A stretch of DNA of 9,281 nucleotides, from positions 1-9,281 of the forward strand of contig JALZUX010000445.1 of assembly GCA_023301405.1 (NCBI GenBank), in the 5' to 3' direction. The first letter of the stretch is position 1. Each line of letters opens with the position of its first letter. A program made the position numbers and the translations under genes. Below, piece after piece: positions 5,812 through 9,281 of this stretch. A model generated the notes under the pieces. It ran no database searches. It worked only from the letters and a program-made list of their open reading frames with translations, and was not told the origin of the DNA. This DNA comes from Granulosicoccaceae bacterium. GTDB lineage: Bacteria > Pseudomonadota > Gammaproteobacteria > Granulosicoccales > Granulosicoccaceae.

Positions 5812-7413
5812 TTGACAACAACAACAAATTCATCGTCTCGCTCAGCTGCAAGTGGCGCCAGAGCGGCAGTACATCGAGTTAGCGCAGCTGATCATAAAGC
5901 TACAGATACACAGGTACGGCAATCAAGCAAGTCTAATGGTGTACCAACCATTGATCACGCTGATTTCACCGCTAGTGAAGTAACAGGTTTCATCGACAAA
6001 GAATGTACCCGACGGCAGTCAAACAAGGTGTTGCATGGGCATCCATCGCCAATGCACTGGAAAGAATTCGAAGCGCCCATCACTGACTACCTAGAGAAAC
6101 GTGTTGACGTCGCACAGCATAACGACTTTGCTGTCAACTTATATGTAGGTACACCGTTTTGCTTGAAAACAAAACCTGCCAGGTGCGGGTTTTGCTTGTT
6201 TCCAAGTGAGGACTATGCAGGCAATAACGGGGTGGAAACTTATCTTGACTACCTTGAGCAAGAGTTCGATATGTACAAGCCGTACTATAAGGACGACAAG
6301 CTTTCCAGTATTTATTTTGGCGGGGGTACGCCGAACTTATATCACCCGGAACATTATTACCGGGTGATGGGTTTTGTTGACAAACTTTATGGTGGTGTAC
6401 CGGATGACATAGAGAAAACACTCGAGGGTATTCCACAGTTATTCAATGAAGAAAAACTTCGTGCAATAAAAGGCGCCGGCTTCAACCGGGTCAGCATGGG
6501 TGTGCAGCAACTTAACGATAAGCTGATAAAATACAGTGGCAGAAAGCAAACTCGACAACAAGTTTACGATGCACTGGACAATTGCCAGAAATTTGATTTG
6601 GTTTCCAGCATAGACCTAATCTACGGATGGCCAGAACAAACCATGTCTGACATGCTTGAAGATCTGCGAATTGCTGTAGAATGTGGAGTTCATCATTTAA
6701 CTCACTATGAGCTCAATGTGGCTGGCCGTAGTGATTTTGCTTCAAAGAAAAAACGCGACCTTCTGCCATCCATTCAAACAAATATTGAAATGTATCATGT
6801 TGCTAGAGACTTTCTGCTGGCGCAAGGGTATGTGCAGGCCACTCTTTACGATTGGGAACGCAAGCCTTCGCCTGAGAAAAATCAACGCCTGAATCGATAT
6901 GATTATGAACACAATATGCATAACGTTTTTCAGCATGAAAATGGCAAAGTAAATACCACTCAACAGATGTGTGGAATTGGTTTTTCAGCTATTAATTGCC
7001 ATGTCAATGGCACTGAAGCATCTGACGAGAGCTGGATTTACATGAATCATACCTCTTTGGCTGGCTACGTAGAAAAAATAGAGAATAAGCAGTTTCCAAT
7101 TTCACGAGGTTTTCAGTACAGCCATCGGGATGTCAAAATATGCTGGCTGTTTCAGTCCATGCAGACGATGAAAATTAATCATCTTGATTATCGAGAAATA
7201 TTTAAAGAAAACTTGTTTGATAAGTACAGCGCTATTTGGAGCGAACTTGATAAGCGCGGATGGATATCCACTACTGAAACCGAATTGAAGTTCGAAGGTG
7301 ATGGGCAATATTACATACCGATGCTGCAATCACTGATCGCCTCAAAGCGTATAGAGCAGCTTAGGGAGTCTCGAAAGTCAACGCTTGAGTCCATAGAAGT
7401 CATAATGGATTAA
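5812..7413 (+). CDS. HemN-like radical SAM protein with atypical CX7CX2C motif
   Basis: This 533-residue cytoplasmic protein should bind a [4Fe-4S] cluster and S-adenosylmethionine and perform a radical reaction; the substrate is unknown. After a Ser/Thr/Ala-rich, probably disordered N-terminus (1-45), the cluster motif is PFCLKTKPARCGFC with Cys117, Cys125 and Cys128. HemN and HemW use CX3CX2C, so four extra residues sit between the first two cysteines. The rest follows the HemN pattern: IYFGGGTPN (GGG 170-172), TLEGIP (Glu205), GFNRVSMGVQ (224-232), SGRKQT, IDLIYGWPEQT, HYELNV and GIGFSA. A HemN_C-like winged-helix region lies at about 440-515 (YREIF through GDGQYY). Coproporphyrinogen dehydrogenase function is unlikely given the altered motif, so hemN should not be assigned. 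The TTG start has GGAG at 8 bases. The hydrolase gene follows after 59 bases on the same strand, suggesting co-transcription. The right end of an IS66 remnant lies about 200 bases upstream. Confidence 0.9.
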   Translation: MTTTTNSSSRSAASGARAAVHRVSAADHKATDTQVRQSSKSNGVPTIDHADFTASEVTGFIDKECTRRQSNKVLHGHPSPMHWKEFEAPITDYLEKRVDVAQHNDFAVNLYVGTPFCLKTKPARCGFCLFPSEDYAGNNGVETYLDYLEQEFDMYKPYYKDDKLSSIYFGGGTPNLYHPEHYYRVMGFVDKLYGGVPDDIEKTLEGIPQLFNEEKLRAIKGAGFNRVSMGVQQLNDKLIKYSGRKQTRQQVYDALDNCQKFDLVSSIDLIYGWPEQTMSDMLEDLRIAVECGVHHLTHYELNVAGRSDFASKKKRDLLPSIQTNIEMYHVARDFLLAQGYVQATLYDWERKPSPEKNQRLNRYDYEHNMHNVFQHENGKVNTTQQMCGIGFSAINCHVNGTEASDESWIYMNHTSLAGYVEKIENKQFPISRGFQYSHRDVKICWLFQSMQTMKINHLDYREIFKENLFDKYSAIWSELDKRGWISTTETELKFEGDGQYYIPMLQSLIASKRIEQLRESRKSTLESIEVIMD

Positions 7414-7472
7414 CGGCGCAATATGATTCTGCCGTTGGCAAAATACGAAGGCATCTACACTAGATAACTCTG

Positions 7473-8360
7473 ATGAATCGCTATTCCGTAACCACTGATT
7501 CAGGTGTCCGCCTCTGCTTGCATCGAGTTGAAGCAGAGGGGCAATGTATTGGCCTAGTGGTGCTGGCGCATGGGATGTTTTCAAATTATCGTACCTGTCG
7601 TGGCTTGGCTAAGCACCTTTCTGCATGTAACTTTGAATGCTGGTTATTAGATTCACAAGGGCATGGGTTTAGCGAAAAGGCTGCCGAAGAGCCTGATTTT
7701 GAGACCATGTGCCTGGAAGACACAAAAGCGGTTCTGAATTTTTTAAAGAGTCGCAGTGTTCTGCCATTGTGGTGGGTGGGGCATAGTGGTGGGGGGCTTG
7801 CCATACTGATGTATCTGGCGCGCAATCAGGGTGACCAGATGCAATTGTCGGGTATTGTCACTCTGGCCAGTCAATCATTCGGTGCGGGGTTCACTTGGAG
7901 CCGCCGTTGGTTTTTCCGGCTGTGCAGAATAGCAACTAGTATGGCTGGATCAGTTCCTGGTAAAGCGCTTCGGCTTGGCCCAGAGAACGAATCTGCTGCA
8001 GTAATGAATCAGTGGCTAGGTTGGTCGATCTGCCAAACTTGGAAGGGGGCGGACGGCTTCGACTACAAATCAGGGGTGGGTGCTATAAAACTACCGATCT
8101 TAACGTTAACTGCCACGGGCGATCGCTACATTGCGCCGGTGTCAGGGTGTGAACTTCTGCACAGTGCGGTGGGCAGTTCAGACAAGCAAATGGTGTGTTT
8201 CGGACGACGGTACGGCCACCTTGAAGACTATACCCACTCGCGAGTGGTAAGCTCTCGCAATGCAGCGATTGACGTCTGGCCTTTAGTGAGTGAATGGCTA
8301 TTGAGCATTCGCAATAATGTTACTGATGCAAATAATTATGGATCGGATCGCCTTTGGTGA
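7473..8360 (+). CDS. alpha/beta hydrolase (monoacylglycerol lipase/lysophospholipase-like)
   Basis: This 295-residue protein has the alpha/beta-hydrolase layout of the serine aminopeptidase S33/Hydrolase_4 type. VVLAHGMFSN (29-38) supplies the oxyanion-hole HGM, and LLDSQGHGFSE (58-68) is the usual loop. The nucleophile elbow is GHSGGG with Ser105. The acid is probably Asp217 in TATGDRYIAP, and the base His249 in YGHLEDYTHS. The triad is therefore complete. A Trp- and Arg-rich cap region (about 140-200) separates strand beta-6 from the acid and should shape the acyl or ester pocket. No signal peptide is visible, so it is probably cytoplasmic. The ATG at 7473 is the first possible start after an in-frame TAG at 7461-7463; its ribosome binding site is weak, which fits translation as a second cistron. 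The likely partner is the radical SAM enzyme 59 bases upstream. Substrate cannot be deduced: lipid, thioester or natural-product ester are all possible. Confidence 0.9.
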   Translation: MNRYSVTTDSGVRLCLHRVEAEGQCIGLVVLAHGMFSNYRTCRGLAKHLSACNFECWLLDSQGHGFSEKAAEEPDFETMCLEDTKAVLNFLKSRSVLPLWWVGHSGGGLAILMYLARNQGDQMQLSGIVTLASQSFGAGFTWSRRWFFRLCRIATSMAGSVPGKALRLGPENESAAVMNQWLGWSICQTWKGADGFDYKSGVGAIKLPILTLTATGDRYIAPVSGCELLHSAVGSSDKQMVCFGRRYGHLEDYTHSRVVSSRNAAIDVWPLVSEWLLSIRNNVTDANNYGSDRLW

Positions 8361-8504
8361 TTCCAATCACTGCCCGACAACCATAGTCTGCATTAACGCG
8401 ATGATGTGTTCCATCGCTCGATAAAAGTATGTGTGCAGCTATACTGATGAATGTGTTGTTCCATTTCACATGTTGCCGCCCGACTTACGCAGACGGGGTT
8501 GTTG
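8361..8504. other. convergent intergenic region
   Basis: The hydrolase and SH3 genes end facing each other across 144 bases. Short inverted repeats occur: GTGAT/ATCAC around TCCA (8357 onward) and GCGATG/CATCGC around an 8-base loop (about 8398-8417). Neither is followed by a T-tract on either strand. I see no gene here. Confidence 0.45.
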
Positions 8505-9281
8505 TTACAGTGCTGGCTCAACCGTAGATCGATGCATAAAGCCGCGTGGTTGCTGTTCATTGTCCGCCTGTATGTGGTACCAATCTCCGCTGCTGCCAAT
8601 GACGTTTACGACCGTGTCTTTGGGTAACGACGTTACGATAGCGCCGTTTTGCTCTGGAGTCTCGCGGACATTACTCCACCATACTTGCACTCGTAAGCTG
8701 TCAGGACTGAGGTTTTCCGGAGTGATAGTTGCCGTTGTGCTTAAGGCAATTTGTCGGGATTCCAGCCTTGCAGATGTGTCGTTAGCAGGGATTTCGCGAA
8801 TGGTAGGTGTATCTTGCGATTGTGCGTCGATAGTGGCTTTGGAGTTCTTGAGGTCAGATAGATTGTATATGGCGGGTGCTTTTTGAAGACCCTCGTAAGA
8901 GTCCATTTGTATGATTTCGTAGGCTGTCACATCCGGTTTGCTGAAGTGCGAAAGCGCAGCGCCCACGGCACCCAGAAAACAAGCTGAGGCAACAGCGACT
9001 ACAAATTTTGGAATTTGGATGCCACCCAGGTTGCGGGGACAATCCCGTAGATCGTCATCGAATACCTGGATCCCTGATGGGCGCGTCTGACCGTCAACAG
9101 CGCCCATGAAAGGCTCGTTTGAGGGCAGGTAACAGTTCGGATCTTGCCGGTCGTGGTCGTCGAAAAGATCGGCTGTGTCGCTGTTGGTTTGCGGCATTGT
9201 CGGGTCGAAAAGCGAGTTGAACCCGCGCTCGGAGTCGTTTGACAAGTATTCGTCAAAATGTTGCTCAGAACTCTGCCACTC
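8505..9281 (-). CDS. membrane-anchored bacterial SH3-domain protein, partial at its N-terminus
   Basis: The first start-like codon in this frame is TTG at 9243-9245 (246 residues), but it has no Shine-Dalgarno sequence. The frame stays open to the window edge, adding EWQSSEQHFDEY upstream, so the true start is probably outside. Numbering from the TTG, residues 1-78 are acidic, polar and probably disordered. Residues 80-98 (PKFVVAVASACFLGAVGAA) form a single membrane helix, and 100-185 is a Ser/Thr-rich linker. Residues 187-245 are an SH3_3-type domain: VWWSNVRETP, LPKDTVVNVIGSSGDWYHIQ and RGFMHRSTVEP. With no charged signal peptide before the helix, a cytoplasmic N-terminus and periplasmic SH3 domain are inferred. 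Bacterial SH3 domains often bind cell-wall peptides or act as protein-interaction modules; no enzymatic domain is visible. It converges on the hydrolase gene and is probably unrelated to it. Confidence 0.8.
   Translation of the reverse strand, partial: EWQSSEQHFDEYLSNDSERGFNSLFDPTMPQTNSDTADLFDDHDRQDPNCYLPSNEPFMGAVDGQTRPSGIQVFDDDLRDCPRNLGGIQIPKFVVAVASACFLGAVGAALSHFSKPDVTAYEIIQMDSYEGLQKAPAIYNLSDLKNSKATIDAQSQDTPTIREIPANDTSARLESRQIALSTTATITPENLSPDSLRVQVWWSNVRETPEQNGAIVTSLPKDTVVNVIGSSGDWYHIQADNEQQPRGFMHRSTVEPAL

Noticed and set aside
5812..7413. Assignment as oxygen-independent coproporphyrinogen dehydrogenase (hemN)
   Set aside because: The cluster motif is CX7CX2C rather than CX3CX2C, the N-terminal extension differs, and no heme genes are nearby.
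7412..7436. AACGGC/GCCGTT inverted repeat between the radical SAM and hydrolase genes
   Set aside because: The 6-bp stem has a 13-base loop and is followed by GGCAAAATAC rather than Ts, so it does not support a terminator splitting the pair.
8431..8886. 151-residue plus-strand open frame opposite the SH3 protein
   Set aside because: It is antisense to the SH3 and linker coding sequence, is rich in Cys and Ser, and lacks any motif.
1..9281. CRISPR arrays, tRNA or rRNA genes, phage genes
   Set aside because: No regularly spaced repeats, cloverleaf structure with CCA end, rRNA signatures or phage structural motifs were seen on either strand.

Overview
The window looks like a chromosomal stretch from a gammaproteobacterium, probably free-living or aquatic. 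The evidence is a 7Fe-8S ferredoxin of the Azotobacter/Pseudomonas FdxA type, a six-TM PAS-GGDEF-EAL signalling protein and moderate base composition. The species cannot be named from the sequence. Three of the six genes are best started at, or currently begin with, GTG or TTG.

Layout, left to right. (1) Minus strand 20-1264: a class III (CaiB/BaiF) CoA-transferase that closely resembles the dicarboxylate CoA-transferase SUGCT. (2) Plus strand 1559-1891: the ferredoxin gene fdxA, transcribed divergently from the CoA-transferase and followed by a perfect 9-bp hairpin. (3) 1937-2244: an unusually structured leader region with hexamer repeats, a helical-turn direct repeat and a 17-bp dyad, then plus strand 2245-4527, a membrane-bound c-di-GMP cyclase/phosphodiesterase with every catalytic motif intact. 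(4) 4528-4767: a gap with no recognisable gene. (5) 4768 to about 5600: a decayed IS66-family element. One end and the C-terminal half of the transposase survive on the minus strand, and the reading frame is broken by two stop codons and two apparent frameshifts. (6) 5812-7413 and 7473-8360, plus strand: a probable two-gene unit made of a HemN-like radical SAM enzyme with an atypical CX7CX2C cysteine motif and an alpha/beta hydrolase with a complete Ser-Asp-His triad. (7) Minus strand 8505 to the right edge: a membrane-anchored protein with a C-terminal bacterial SH3 domain, cut by the window edge at its N-terminal end.

The genes do not form one pathway. The CoA-transferase, the ferredoxin and the c-di-GMP protein look like independent units. 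The most interesting part is the radical SAM plus hydrolase pair. Its motif spacing differs from true coproporphyrinogen dehydrogenases, so it is probably not a heme enzyme. The pair sits between insertion-sequence debris and an unrelated convergent gene and could be a small uncharacterised biosynthetic or modifying module. That last step is inference.
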